Assembly (NCBI RefSeq): GCF_019204005.1
Contig: NZ_JAGSPA010000003.1
Coordinates: 310,001-374,000, forward strand
Origin: Pacificimonas pallii
GTDB taxonomy: Bacteria > Pseudomonadota > Alphaproteobacteria > Sphingomonadales > Sphingomonadaceae
Length of the DNA stretch: 64,000 nt
Direction of reading: 5' to 3'
The notes below the pieces were generated by a model. That model worked only from the letters and a program-made list of their open reading frames with translations, was not told where the DNA came from and did no database searches. Both the position numbers and the translations under genes were made by a program. This document shows positions 54,053 to 63,423 of this stretch, in pieces; the first letter of the stretch is position 1; every line of letters starts with the position of its first letter.

Positions 54053-55279
54053 ATGCCATTTCACCGCCTCGCCGCCAGCCTCGCGATGATCGTCGCGGTA
54101 TCCGCCTGTTCCGACACCGGCGTCGAACCTGCGGGCACGCAAACCGGGGTAACGATAGCTGTAAAGGATCCGATCCGTGTCGCCGTTTTCAACGCTTCGC
54201 TTTACCGTGATGAACCCGGCGCCTTGGCACGGGATCTGGCGGGCGGCGAAAATCCTCAGGCGCTCGCCATTGCGGAAATCATCCAGCGGGTCGATCCCGA
54301 CATCCTGCTCATCAATGAATTTGACTATGATGCGGGCGGAAACGCCCTCTCTCTGTTTCGGGAACAATATCTCGCTGCGTCGCAAGGCACAGCCGCCGCG
54401 ATCCATTTTACCGACAGCTTCATCGCGCCGTCGAACACCGGCATCGATTCCGGCTTCGACCTTGACAAGGACAGCACGCTTGGCGGGCCTGCCGATGCGT
54501 GGGGCTTTGGACGTCATCCTGGTCAATACGGCATGGCCATATTGTCGAAATACGACATCGACGAAGATGCGGTTCGCAGCTTCCAGAAGTTTCGCTGGGC
54601 CGACATGCCGGACAATTTGATCCCGCGCCCCTTTTATGATGGCGAGGTCGCGGCGGCGCTGCGCCTGTCGTCGAAGACCCACATCGACGTCCCGATCATT
54701 GTCGGTGGTGAAACAATCCACATCCTCGCCAGCCACCCGACGCCCCCCGGCTTTGACGGAGAGGAGGACCGCAATGGTCGCCGCAATTATGATGAGATCC
54801 GCATGTTTGCCGATTACATCACGCCCGGTGCGGCTTCGTATCTTTACGACGACAATGGCATATATGGCGGACTGGCAAAGGGCGCTCGTTTCGTGATCAT
54901 GGGTGACCTGAATGCGGATCCCGCCGACGGTGGTTCCAGGCCGGGCGCGATCGGCCAGCTTCTTGACAACCCTTTGGTCGATACCCGGTTTACGCCAGGG
55001 TCAGAGGGGGCATGCGAGGCAGCGCAGGCACAGGGCGGCGTCAATATCGATCACCAGACACCCTGCCGCACCGATACCGCCGACTTCGATGAGCGTTTCA
55101 CAGGCAATCTGCGGGTGGATTACGTCCTGCCCTCGGTCAGCGGGCTTCGGATCAAAGATGGTGGTGTGTTCTGGCCGCATAGCTCCGACCGGCTATCGCG
55201 GCTTACCGGAACGGCCGAGAATCCGCGCCCCAGCTCCGATCATCATCTCGTCTGGCTGGATTTACATATCGTCCCATAG
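54053..55279 (+). CDS. Exported endonuclease/exonuclease/phosphatase-family protein (lipoprotein)
   Basis: 408 residues. A lipobox lies in AVSAC near residue 19. Catalytic EEP motifs are in order: INEFD, GQYGMAILSKY, LASHPTPPGFDG, MGDLNADP and SSDHHLVW, consistent with a DNase I-like metal-dependent phosphoesterase. Substrates may be nucleic acids, lipids or small phosphoesters. It is not next to a receptor gene, unlike other hydrolases in the window. Confidence 0.88.
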   Translation: MPFHRLAASLAMIVAVSACSDTGVEPAGTQTGVTIAVKDPIRVAVFNASLYRDEPGALARDLAGGENPQALAIAEIIQRVDPDILLINEFDYDAGGNALSLFREQYLAASQGTAAAIHFTDSFIAPSNTGIDSGFDLDKDSTLGGPADAWGFGRHPGQYGMAILSKYDIDEDAVRSFQKFRWADMPDNLIPRPFYDGEVAAALRLSSKTHIDVPIIVGGETIHILASHPTPPGFDGEEDRNGRRNYDEIRMFADYITPGAASYLYDDNGIYGGLAKGARFVIMGDLNADPADGGSRPGAIGQLLDNPLVDTRFTPGSEGACEAAQAQGGVNIDHQTPCRTDTADFDERFTGNLRVDYVLPSVSGLRIKDGGVFWPHSSDRLSRLTGTAENPRPSSDHHLVWLDLHIVP

Positions 55280-55303
55280 CTGCAACCGGCGGCGCTTTGG
55301 CAA

Positions 55304-55352
55304 CCAAAGGGTTCGTCATGCACCAGGCGGCGTACCCTTTTGGTCTCTTTTC
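55304..55352 (+). terminator. Terminator of the exported phosphoesterase gene
   Basis: CCAAAGGGT at 55304-55312 pairs with ACCCTTTTGG at 55334-55343 (one bulge) and is followed by TCTCTTTT. It lies 24 bases after the stop. Confidence 0.6.
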
Positions 55353-55359
55353 CAGGCCG

Positions 55360-56283
55360 CTACTGCGCCGACCGGCCGAGCCGTACCAGCATGTCCTTCA
55401 AATCCGCGCGTTCGCTTTCCGATAAGGGCCCGAGCGCGCGCGCTTCGGCCTGACGCGCCGCGTTGGAAATATCGTGTAAAACGTCGCGGCCTGCATCCGT
55501 CACCCGCAGCATGCCCGCTTGCCGGTGCAGCAGGCCCCGGTCCACCAGAGCATTGGCCGCCGCTTCGACAATGGTTGTATCGTCTCCCAGAATTGCCGCC
55601 ATTGCGGAAAGGTTCTGGTCGTCCTCCAGCGCCAGTGCCGACAGCAGTCCGTGACCGGTTTCCCCCAGTTCATGCCGGTCGAGTGCCGCACCAACCTCGG
55701 CATAAAGACGAGCGTGCGCCGTCCCCAGAAGATTGCCTAGAAACGCTTTGCTCAGGCTGTAATCCGCTTTCTCCTCGTCAGCGGACAGCGCATCCGCCAT
55801 GCGCGCCGCCAGCGCGTAATCGCCGCCATGATAGATCAGCGGCGATGTCGTGCGGCGCGCGAAACCGATCACTTCACCGACAAAAATAATATGGTCACCG
55901 CCCTCATATTGATGTGCGGTCCGGCACTGGAACCGTGCACCGAAATCTTCCAGCAACGGAATATTCGCCGGCCCGCGGGATAGCGTCAGCCCCTCGAACC
56001 GGTCCACATCGCGGCTGGCGAAGCGGTTGGACAGCGCCTGCTGCTCCGATGACAAGATATGGACGGCAAAATATTCCGCCGCCTGAAATGCGGGAAGGCT
56101 GCTCGACGCCCGTGCCAGGCTCCAGAGGATCATTGGCGGATCAAGCGATACGGAATTGAAGCTGTTCGCCGTCAGTCCGACATCATTGCCGTCCGGTGCC
56201 ACGGTGGTCACCACGGTAACGCCGGTCGCAAAGCTGCTCAACGCATTGCGAAATTCCCTGGGATCGAACGCCTGCACTGTCAT
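55360..56283 (-). CDS. Flavin reductase with a MarR-like C-terminal domain
   Basis: The first 160 residues are a flavin reductase-like domain (FDPREFRNALSSFATGVTVV, GLTANSFNSVSLDPPMI, FAVHILSS). The C-terminal half (DRHELGETGHGLLSALALED onward, VDRGLLHRQAG) looks like a MarR-type winged helix. The same arrangement is known in the reductase of p-hydroxyphenylacetate 3-hydroxylase, where the tail binds the aromatic ligand and controls activity. ATG at 56283 has AGGA before it; a longer frame starts at 56334. No oxygenase partner is beside it. Confidence 0.82.
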   Translation of the reverse strand: MTVQAFDPREFRNALSSFATGVTVVTTVAPDGNDVGLTANSFNSVSLDPPMILWSLARASSSLPAFQAAEYFAVHILSSEQQALSNRFASRDVDRFEGLTLSRGPANIPLLEDFGARFQCRTAHQYEGGDHIIFVGEVIGFARRTTSPLIYHGGDYALAARMADALSADEEKADYSLSKAFLGNLLGTAHARLYAEVGAALDRHELGETGHGLLSALALEDDQNLSAMAAILGDDTTIVEAAANALVDRGLLHRQAGMLRVTDAGRDVLHDISNAARQAEARALGPLSESERADLKDMLVRLGRSAQ

Positions 56284-56348
56284 CCTTGTCCTGCCGGTTG
56301 CGTCCTCGCTGGCATGTTCAACATTCGATTGCATAGGCCCGAACGCGC

Positions 56349-58334
56349 TTATTCGAACTCCATGATGATCTCGTCGACCGCCAGGCTTTGACCTTCCTCG
56401 GCCTTTACGGATAGCACTGTCCCGGATTTTTCCGCGCGCAGGATGTTCTCCATCTTCATGGCCTCGACGACGGCGAGCGCCTGACCGGCCTCGACCTTGT
56501 CACCCTCGCCGACTTTCAGGCTGACCACCAGTCCGGGCATCGGGCACAGCAGGTATCTCGACATGTCAGGCGCGATCTTCTCGATCATGTGCGCCGACAG
56601 CTCAAAGATACGCGGCGAAAGGACGCGAACATCATGGCGACTGCCGCCAATCCCCATTCGATCGCCAACGGGTTGCCGTTCGATCTCGATCGCGACCGGT
56701 TCACCGCCAAGCGAACCACTGAATAGCTGATCGCCGGGCTGCCAGCCGCTCGTCAGGCTCAGCGTCCGTTCGCCAATCACGATGTCCCACTCCGGCGCGG
56801 CACCGGAAATGGACACGGCAACAGCATCGTCATCCACCACGACGACCCAGTCATCACCATATTCCGCGCCGCCGTTCAGCTGGCCGGAGATGCCGGCGGC
56901 CCGTGCCGTCCGGCTCGACTGCATGGCGGCGGCGGCGGCGATGATCTGTTCGCGCTGGACGTCGGTCAGCGGCGCACCTTCGAATCCGTCGGGATATTCC
57001 TCGGCGATGAAGCCTGTCGTGATGTCGCCTGACAGGAAACGCGGGTGCTGCATGACCGCGCTCAGAAAATCGATATTGTGACCGATCCCGCGCACGACAT
57101 AGCTACCCAGCGCGAGAAGCTGGCGCGCGGCCGCCTCTTCACGGGTCGGTGCCCATGTCACCAGCTTGGCGATCATCGGGTCATAGAACATCGAAATCTC
57201 GCTGCCCTCGACCACGCCGGTATCGACGCGAACCTCACGCTCGCGCTCTTCCGGGGGGCGGTATGTGGTCAGGCGGCCGATCGACGGCAGGAAACCGCGA
57301 TAGGGGTCCTCCGCGTAGACACGGGATTCGATCGCCCATCCGTCCAGCTTCACATCGTCCTGCTTCAGGGAAAGCTCTTCCCCCGCGGCTACACGGATCA
57401 TCTGCTCGACCAGATCCAGCCCCGTAATCAGTTCCGTGACCGGGTGTTCCACCTGCAGGCGCGTATTCATTTCCAGAAAATAAAAGCCGCGGTCACTGCC
57501 CGCGATGAACTCGACCGTACCGGCGGACGTGTAACCGACCGCCTTCGCCAGCTCGACGGCCTGTTCGCCCATGGCCTTGCGCATTTCCGGCGTGACGAAG
57601 GGCGATGGCGCTTCTTCGATGACCTTCTGGTGGCGGCGCTGGATCGAGCATTCACGCTCACCGAGATAAATCACATTGCCGTGCTTGTCGCCCAGCACCT
57701 GGATTTCAATATGGCGCGGATCTTCGACGAATTTTTCGATGAACACACGGTCATCGCCAAAGCTGTTCAGCCCTTCGGATTTTGTCGCCGGGAAGCCTTC
57801 GCGCACTTCAGCCTCGCTATAGGCCAGCCGCATGCCCTTGCCGCCGCCGCCAGCTGACGCTTTCATCATCACCGGATAGCCGATCTCGGTGGCGATCCTG
57901 ACCGCGTGGTCGGTATCCTCGATCTCGCCGACAAATCCGGGCACGACGGAGACCCCCGCCTCGCGCGCCAGCTTCTTGGATTCGATCTTGTCGCCCATGG
58001 CGGCGATGGCATTTGGCGGCGGGCCAATGAAAATAATGCCGGCATCTTCACAGGCCTGAACAAAGCTCGCGCGTTCGCTCAGAAAACCATACCCCGGATG
58101 GACGGCATCGGCGCCGGTATCCTTGCACGCCTGGATGATCCTGTCGGCCAGCAGGTATGACTCGCTGGCGGCCGAGGGGCCGATATGGACCGCCTCATCC
58201 GCCATGCGCACATGCAGCGAGGCAGCATCGGCATCCGAATATACCGCTACCGTCCCGATGCCCATCAGGCGGGCCGTCTTGATCACGCGGCAGGCGATTT
58301 CGCCGCGATTGGCAATCAGGATTTTCTTCAGCAC
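56349..58334 (-). CDS. Acyl-CoA carboxylase alpha chain (biotin carboxylase + biotin carrier), propionyl-CoA type
   Basis: 661 residues. Biotin carboxylase domain from the start (ILIANRGEIACRVIKTAR, GGGGKGMR ATP loop, EMNTRLQVEHPVTE), a BT-like linker domain at about 500-590, and the biotin carrier tail with K627 in EAMKMEN. This order is that of propionyl- or 3-methylcrotonyl-CoA carboxylase alpha chains; the beta subunit gene is not in the window. The following flavin reductase gene may be co-transcribed. Confidence 0.93.
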   Translation of the reverse strand: MLKKILIANRGEIACRVIKTARLMGIGTVAVYSDADAASLHVRMADEAVHIGPSAASESYLLADRIIQACKDTGADAVHPGYGFLSERASFVQACEDAGIIFIGPPPNAIAAMGDKIESKKLAREAGVSVVPGFVGEIEDTDHAVRIATEIGYPVMMKASAGGGGKGMRLAYSEAEVREGFPATKSEGLNSFGDDRVFIEKFVEDPRHIEIQVLGDKHGNVIYLGERECSIQRRHQKVIEEAPSPFVTPEMRKAMGEQAVELAKAVGYTSAGTVEFIAGSDRGFYFLEMNTRLQVEHPVTELITGLDLVEQMIRVAAGEELSLKQDDVKLDGWAIESRVYAEDPYRGFLPSIGRLTTYRPPEEREREVRVDTGVVEGSEISMFYDPMIAKLVTWAPTREEAAARQLLALGSYVVRGIGHNIDFLSAVMQHPRFLSGDITTGFIAEEYPDGFEGAPLTDVQREQIIAAAAAMQSSRTARAAGISGQLNGGAEYGDDWVVVVDDDAVAVSISGAAPEWDIVIGERTLSLTSGWQPGDQLFSGSLGGEPVAIEIERQPVGDRMGIGGSRHDVRVLSPRIFELSAHMIEKIAPDMSRYLLCPMPGLVVSLKVGEGDKVEAGQALAVVEAMKMENILRAEKSGTVLSVKAEEGQSLAVDEIIMEFE

Positions 58335-58420
58335 CCGGACGGTCTCCCTTAAATTTTATATTGTTTGTCGCGGCGCACGCCGGTCAGGTCAATGAACACT
58401 TATCCAGACAGACAGGCCTG

Positions 58421-59839
58421 TCAGCGTCCCAGCAGCCCCATCAGGGTCCGGCCCATCTCATTCTGGTGAAGATATCTGCCGCGTCCGCGTGTCTGCCCAT
58501 CCCGCGACCGCACCACGTCCACCTCGTCCGCCTGTTCGATCAGCTGTTCCGCGCCTTTGCCCCGAACAAAGAACGGCACCAGCTGGCTGGAATGCGAGCC
58601 CGACCACCATTTATGGCCGGGAAGCGCACCCGCACCGCGGTTGGTCACCGGCTGGTACGGGTGATCCGCATCGGGACCGAACAGCATGTGGTCATGGTCG
58701 GCTGTGACGATAACCAGCGTATTGTCCCAGTTCGCGAGGGTTGCCGGATCGTCAAGCCATGCCGACACGACGCGGACGGCGTTGTTGAAGTCGACATATT
58801 CCTCAATCGCGCTGCCGAGGATGTTGGCATGCATCGACCAGTCGACCGCACCGCCCTCGATCGACAGGAAAAACCCCTGCTGGCGGTCCAGATGGGTCAG
58901 CGCGCCTTGAGTGAGTTCGGTCAGCGTGGGAACGGTTTCGATCAGCCCGGTCTGTCCCGGCGCATAGGTCGCGCGATCGAGTTCCGGATCTGTCCAGCGC
59001 CGTGCCTGCAATGTTGCCATGACCTTCGCCACGACCATGATGCGTTCATCGCCGCCAAAGGTCGACATATCCTGCACCTCCGCGCGGTCCTGCACGAGCT
59101 TCCAGCCGAACGACCCGTCCTTCACGGCGGCCCAGTCTTCCTTCGAGATATATTCGTAGCGCCTGTCGTCATCGGCATCGGCCGCCACCAGCTGCGCGCG
59201 ATGATCATGGTCCGGGCTGCCGCCGCCAGCGATGAGGTCGAGCGTATCCGAGGTCAGCATCTCATGGGCGATTTCATTATAATTGCCGCGCGCGATGTTA
59301 TGCGCGCCGCCGCCAGAAGCAGGCGTGGCGTGATTGAAGGGCACGCTGCTGATCGTGCCGGTCATGCGCCCACTCGCTTTGGCGGTTTCGGCAAGAGACG
59401 TGACCGCCTGTTGCTCGCCATCGACATTCACCGCGCCATTATATGTGCGTACGCCGGTCATCATTGCGGACATCGTGCCTGCGCTGTCTGGATAGCTGCA
59501 GCGGTGCCATTCATAGCCAACATAACCGGCGGCATATTCGTCGGCGCATTTGGACTGGCCCGCCATCGGCCGTGTGTCCCACGCCTTCTCGCTCGTGTAG
59601 ATCAGGCTGTCATCCTGGCCAGCGCCCTTCCCGTCCCGGCGCAGGGCATAGGTCGCCATTGCCGCGCGCTGCCATTCCGGGCCGTCCGCAACCAGGCGAG
59701 CGCCCAGCCAGTAGCGCGTCGAGGCCAGCATGTTATAGCCCGCGCCGTCGGCGATCATAACAATGACATTCTTTGGCCTATGATCGGCCGCCGCCGCGGG
59801 CGCCGCCAGAATTACGAGCGGGAATATCCATTTCAGCAT
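58421..59839 (-). CDS. Alkaline phosphatase, exported
   Basis: 472 residues, signal peptide (MLKWIFPLVILAAPAAAA). Active-site motifs: D31 in VIVMIADGAG, the nucleophile S119 in PDSAGTMS, HATPASGGGAH and VTADHDHMLF, with a further GHKWWSGSHSS. Phosphomonoesterase of the PhoA superfamily, periplasmic. Its start overlaps the stop of the TonB receptor (TGATG), so both are coupled. Expected to release phosphate or a dephosphorylated product near the receptor. Confidence 0.92.
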   Translation of the reverse strand: MLKWIFPLVILAAPAAAADHRPKNVIVMIADGAGYNMLASTRYWLGARLVADGPEWQRAAMATYALRRDGKGAGQDDSLIYTSEKAWDTRPMAGQSKCADEYAAGYVGYEWHRCSYPDSAGTMSAMMTGVRTYNGAVNVDGEQQAVTSLAETAKASGRMTGTISSVPFNHATPASGGGAHNIARGNYNEIAHEMLTSDTLDLIAGGGSPDHDHRAQLVAADADDDRRYEYISKEDWAAVKDGSFGWKLVQDRAEVQDMSTFGGDERIMVVAKVMATLQARRWTDPELDRATYAPGQTGLIETVPTLTELTQGALTHLDRQQGFFLSIEGGAVDWSMHANILGSAIEEYVDFNNAVRVVSAWLDDPATLANWDNTLVIVTADHDHMLFGPDADHPYQPVTNRGAGALPGHKWWSGSHSSQLVPFFVRGKGAEQLIEQADEVDVVRSRDGQTRGRGRYLHQNEMGRTLMGLLGR

Positions 59840-62019
59840 CAGAATTTCCTTCGTGCGCGGAATGTCCAGGTGCGCGGCTGGCCCAGATATGCATAGCCAA
59901 GAGCACCGCTGTCCACATAGGTTTCGTCAAGGCAATTGTCGCATTCGATGGAGACGATCCACCAGTCATCGTCCGTGCGGAGCGACAGACCCGCATCGAC
60001 CAGAACCCGCGCATCGGCGCGCTGAACGCCGTCCGTGGTGAAGAAGAGAAAATTGCGATGGTCGATTTCCATATCGCCGCGATATGTGAAGCCGATGGAG
60101 GGGGTAATGAAGCTCTCCGCTTTCGCGACATACCAGTCATAGGATATGCCGCCGCTGGCTGTCAGGTCCGGTGCCAGAACCGGAACGATCGCCTCATCAC
60201 GATCGTCGGCGTCCAGCATATCGTCATCATATTCGGCATTCTGCCACCCGAACGTCCCGTACAGGTTCAGGTTCGGCAAGGGCTGGGCGGTGATTTCCGC
60301 CTCCGCGCCATAATTGCTGAAATCGAACGGTCCGCTTTCGAAACCACGGTCCGCCGGGCGCGGCCCATCGATGCTAACATCCGAAGCCTCCAGGTAAAAA
60401 CCCGTCAGCCTGAGGTTCAGCCCGCCACCGAACAATCCCGTCTCGATCCCGCCTTCATAACTCCAGCGCTTTGACGGTGCCAATAATGGCGCGGATGAAC
60501 TGAACCGGGCCTCGCGCCGGTCAATGGCGGATGCAAAACCGCGCCTGACCGAGGCGAACAAAGCCGCTTCCGGCCCCAGACCCAGTCGGCCGGAGAGGTA
60601 GCCGGTGAGAATACCGTCCGACAATTCCGTCAGCGGCGTATTGAAAGGCGGCGGCACCGGGAGCGGCGTATCCGCGCAGACCTCGCAGGGGCCCAGCAGA
60701 CCGCGCGCCTGAAAATCGGCATCCTCGTCCGCGTAGCGCAGACCGAATGACAATGACGCATCGTCCCCGATATAATCCAGTCCGGCATAGGCCGCCCGGC
60801 CCCGCAATCTGGCATCATAAGCGCGGTCGGACTGCAGATATCTGGTCTCGTCCCCGTCTATGAACAAAGTGAACAGGTTCGCGATTTCGCCCCGCGCCTT
60901 CCGTTCGTAGAGCGCGGCGCCGATGGTCCAGCCGAGACGGTCGGATATTTTCCCCGACAGGCGGATATCCTGGCTCACCTCTGTCAGGCTTTCATCGGCG
61001 ATGCGGACATTGCCGCCAAAGGCGAAGGCGTCTTCGGGCGGCAGCGGACGGCCGGGAACTGGCGTCGTGCGTCCATCTCCGAAATCGATCGCCGACTCAT
61101 GGTCCGTGTCCACGAACCCGGTGACCAGCGACAGCGCGATGGTCTCGCCGCGCCATTCGAAGTCCGATGTCAGCAGCATGGTGTTCGCTTCATTGCCAAG
61201 GCCCAGCCGGGACTTGTCACCGGAGACACCGGCGCCGCCAAAGGGATTCAGGCGGTCGGGCTGGACTGCCGTAAAGCCGGTCGTCGCAAAGCGGTCGTCG
61301 CACCTGTCGCCGCAATCAAATGACAGCAGGTTCAGCGTCTCGTCGTGCATCACGGCAGCGCCAATGTGCCAGTCGATGCTGTCCGAGGGCGAAATCCGCA
61401 CGGCCATGCGCCCGCCCCAGCGGTCCTGACCATTGGGATCTTCACCAGTCGTCAGGTTCCGGACGGGGCCGTCCGACGTTTCGTAATACCCGCCGAACGT
61501 CACGCCAAACGCCTTGTTCGCAGAGATCGCATCCAGTGATCCCCGAAAGCCAAGGCGGTCGAATTCGCCGTAGAGCCCCTCGAACCGGCCCCGCGTTTTC
61601 GTGCCCGGGCGGCGCAGGCGGACATGCACGCCGCCATCCGCGGCGGGACGCGCATGTGTCAGCGGCATCGCCCCGCGTGCGACAGCGATTTCGTCGGCGT
61701 GGAACAGACCGACATGATTGGCCTCGATCCTGTCCAGCCGAACCCCGTCCACATATGTACCGACATCCCGCAGTCCGCGAATCGTATAGACGTTGCCGGA
61801 TCCAAAGCCCGGCATGGTCACAGCCGCAGCATTGGGCACATGGCGCAGAATTTCCTGCGGGTCCTGCAAATAGCGCACTTCGCGCAGATCCTCGTCAAAG
61901 ACGGTCACCGCGGGATTGGTGTTTACCGGCGGCAATTCAGTGTTTTCCGCCTGCTGCGCCAGCGCGGCGGAAGCCTGCGCAGAGGCGCAAATGAAAAGCA
62001 ATGTGCGAAGACGTATCAT
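59839..62019 (-). CDS. TonB-dependent receptor coupled to alkaline phosphatase
   Basis: 726 residues from the ATG at 62019 (signal peptide MIRLRTLLFICASAQASAALA; AGGAT upstream). Plug segments: DPQEILRHVPNAAAV, GSGNVYTIRGL and YVDGVRLDRIEANH. The barrel ends with an aromatic residue (FRARRKF). The TonB box is not obvious. A longer frame to 62079 has no signal. It is the first gene of a unit with alkaline phosphatase, divergent from ygfZ. Confidence 0.92.
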   Translation of the reverse strand: MIRLRTLLFICASAQASAALAQQAENTELPPVNTNPAVTVFDEDLREVRYLQDPQEILRHVPNAAAVTMPGFGSGNVYTIRGLRDVGTYVDGVRLDRIEANHVGLFHADEIAVARGAMPLTHARPAADGGVHVRLRRPGTKTRGRFEGLYGEFDRLGFRGSLDAISANKAFGVTFGGYYETSDGPVRNLTTGEDPNGQDRWGGRMAVRISPSDSIDWHIGAAVMHDETLNLLSFDCGDRCDDRFATTGFTAVQPDRLNPFGGAGVSGDKSRLGLGNEANTMLLTSDFEWRGETIALSLVTGFVDTDHESAIDFGDGRTTPVPGRPLPPEDAFAFGGNVRIADESLTEVSQDIRLSGKISDRLGWTIGAALYERKARGEIANLFTLFIDGDETRYLQSDRAYDARLRGRAAYAGLDYIGDDASLSFGLRYADEDADFQARGLLGPCEVCADTPLPVPPPFNTPLTELSDGILTGYLSGRLGLGPEAALFASVRRGFASAIDRREARFSSSAPLLAPSKRWSYEGGIETGLFGGGLNLRLTGFYLEASDVSIDGPRPADRGFESGPFDFSNYGAEAEITAQPLPNLNLYGTFGWQNAEYDDDMLDADDRDEAIVPVLAPDLTASGGISYDWYVAKAESFITPSIGFTYRGDMEIDHRNFLFFTTDGVQRADARVLVDAGLSLRTDDDWWIVSIECDNCLDETYVDSGALGYAYLGQPRTWTFRARRKF

Positions 62020-62131
62020 GCTGATCCTGTGGTGCAGATGGGGGTCTGCTCCTGATACCCGAATGGCATAATGACACAAGGCCCGCGCCGCGCCCTTTCC
62101 ATTGTCCGCCGCAATGCGCTAGCCTGCCGCC

Positions 62132-62959
62132 ATGCTTGTTCATCTGTCCGATCGTAAAGTCATGCGCTTGCATGCTCCGGAAGGCGCGGAGGGTTCGCTT
62201 GCCGCGTTTCTGAACGGGCTTGTCACCACGGACGTCACAAAGGTCACGTCCGGGCATAGCCTCTGGGCCGGACTGCTGAGCGCTCAGGGCAAATATCTGG
62301 CGGACATGTTCATATTCGCGGGCGGTCAGGGCGGCGTCGGCGAGGAGTTGCTGCTCGACCTGCCAGCCCAGCGCTATGACGCGGCAATGGCGGCCCTGAA
62401 ACGGTACCGGTTGCGGCAAAAGATCGATATTGGCGACAGCCGCCAGCAGATGTTTGCGGGCTGGGGCGACCCGCTGCTGGTCAGACCCGACGATCCGCGC
62501 AGTCCCGCCCTTGGGAAACGCTGGCACGCCGCTGTCGAGACGGTGACAGGCGAACTGGCGGATTATCACGCGCACCGGATTGCCACGGGCATTCCGGACA
62601 GCGTCGATTTCGAGGCGGACAGGCTCATGTGGCTTGAATCGGGCGCCGACCTTCTGAACGGCGTCGATTTCACCAAAGGCTGCTTCGTCGGACAGGAAAA
62701 CACCGCGCGTATGAATTATCGCGGCAAGGTCCGGAAACGGATCCTGCCCGTGACGCTTTCCGGCGCGCCCGAAGATGAAACGGAAATTGTCGCCCAAGGG
62801 AAAGCCGCCGGAACGTTGACGAGCGCCGCCGAAGTGGATGGCGAATGGCTCGGCATGGCGCATCTGCGGCTGGAAATGTCGGACGCGCCGCTGACACTTG
62901 GCGATCACGATGTTGACGTGCGCTGGCCGGACTGGCTGCCGCGAGAGGGGAAAGGCTAG
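62132..62959 (+). CDS. Folate-binding YgfZ/CAF17-type protein
   Basis: 275 residues of the GcvT-like fold. The signature KGCFVGQENTARMNYRGKVRKR (about 183-204) corresponds to the KGCYxGQE motif of YgfZ/CAF17 proteins, which assist iron-sulfur enzyme maturation with tetrahydrofolate. The N-terminal LVHLSDRKVMRLHAPEGAE is also typical. The next small gene is 2 bases downstream, so they are co-transcribed. Confidence 0.9.
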   Translation: MLVHLSDRKVMRLHAPEGAEGSLAAFLNGLVTTDVTKVTSGHSLWAGLLSAQGKYLADMFIFAGGQGGVGEELLLDLPAQRYDAAMAALKRYRLRQKIDIGDSRQQMFAGWGDPLLVRPDDPRSPALGKRWHAAVETVTGELADYHAHRIATGIPDSVDFEADRLMWLESGADLLNGVDFTKGCFVGQENTARMNYRGKVRKRILPVTLSGAPEDETEIVAQGKAAGTLTSAAEVDGEWLGMAHLRLEMSDAPLTLGDHDVDVRWPDWLPREGKG

Positions 62960-62961
62960 AC

Positions 62962-63243
62962 ATGGATGGCGTTCTCTACGCCTTCGCCATTTTCGGCGCC
63001 GGATTCGGCTTTGGCGTCTGGTGGACAAAGCGGGGGCAGGTTCCCGCGGACCCGGAGGCGGCAGCGCGTGCCGCCGCGCAGATGCGTACGGAGGACCGGC
63101 TGCATGTCTCGACGCTTATCAAGGAGGGCAGGAAAATCGACGCGATCAGGGAAGTCCGCAGCCGCACGCGCTGTGGTTTGAAAGAAGCGAAGGAAATCGC
63201 CGACCATCTGGAAGCCAGCGACCCGGCGACCGGCATTGGCTAG
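62962..63243 (+). CDS. Small membrane protein with an L7/L12-like C-terminal segment
   Basis: 93 residues. One N-terminal membrane helix (YAFAIFGAGFGFGVWW), then a segment KIDAIREVRSRTRCGLKEAKEIADHLE resembling the C-terminal domain of ribosomal protein L7/L12. Such L7/L12-CTD-like small proteins are frequent in bacteria; function is unknown. It is 2 bases after ygfZ. Confidence 0.75.
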   Translation: MDGVLYAFAIFGAGFGFGVWWTKRGQVPADPEAAARAAAQMRTEDRLHVSTLIKEGRKIDAIREVRSRTRCGLKEAKEIADHLEASDPATGIG

Positions 63244-63340
63244 AAAGAAACCCGATCCGCTAAAGGACAAGCGCCTGGTCACCGTATTGGGGACGATGAT
63301 CGTCGTCATGGTGGCGTTTTTCGTGATGATCACCTGGTAG
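63236..63340 (+). CDS. Possible 34-residue membrane protein
   Basis: TTG start at 63236, overlapping the preceding stop. It encodes MARKKPDPLKDKR followed by the hydrophobic LVTVLGTMIVVMVAFFVMIT and W, then stop. A basic N terminus before one helix is typical of real small membrane proteins. No clear ribosome site; evidence is composition and position in the operon. Confidence 0.4.
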   Translation: MARKKPDPLKDKRLVTVLGTMIVVMVAFFVMITW

Positions 63341-63370
63341 TCATTGGCGGCGCGATATCGCCGCATATCT

Positions 63371-63410
63371 GGAACCCGTCATTCCAGCAAAAGCCGGGAT
63401 AACGGGTTCC
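63371..63410. terminator. Bidirectional hairpin between convergent genes
   Basis: GGAACCCGT at 63371-63379 is complementary to ACGGGTTCC at 63402-63410. The inner part pairs imperfectly. It lies between the small membrane protein and the acyl-CoA dehydrogenase, which are convergent. Confidence 0.6.
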
Positions 63411-63423
63411 GGGGGCGGCGCCC

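Noticed and set aside
62020-62085. Pho box upstream of the alkaline phosphatase unit
   Set aside because: TGTCAT occurs once on the minus strand, but no second copy at the right spacing is present, so a PhoB site is not supported.
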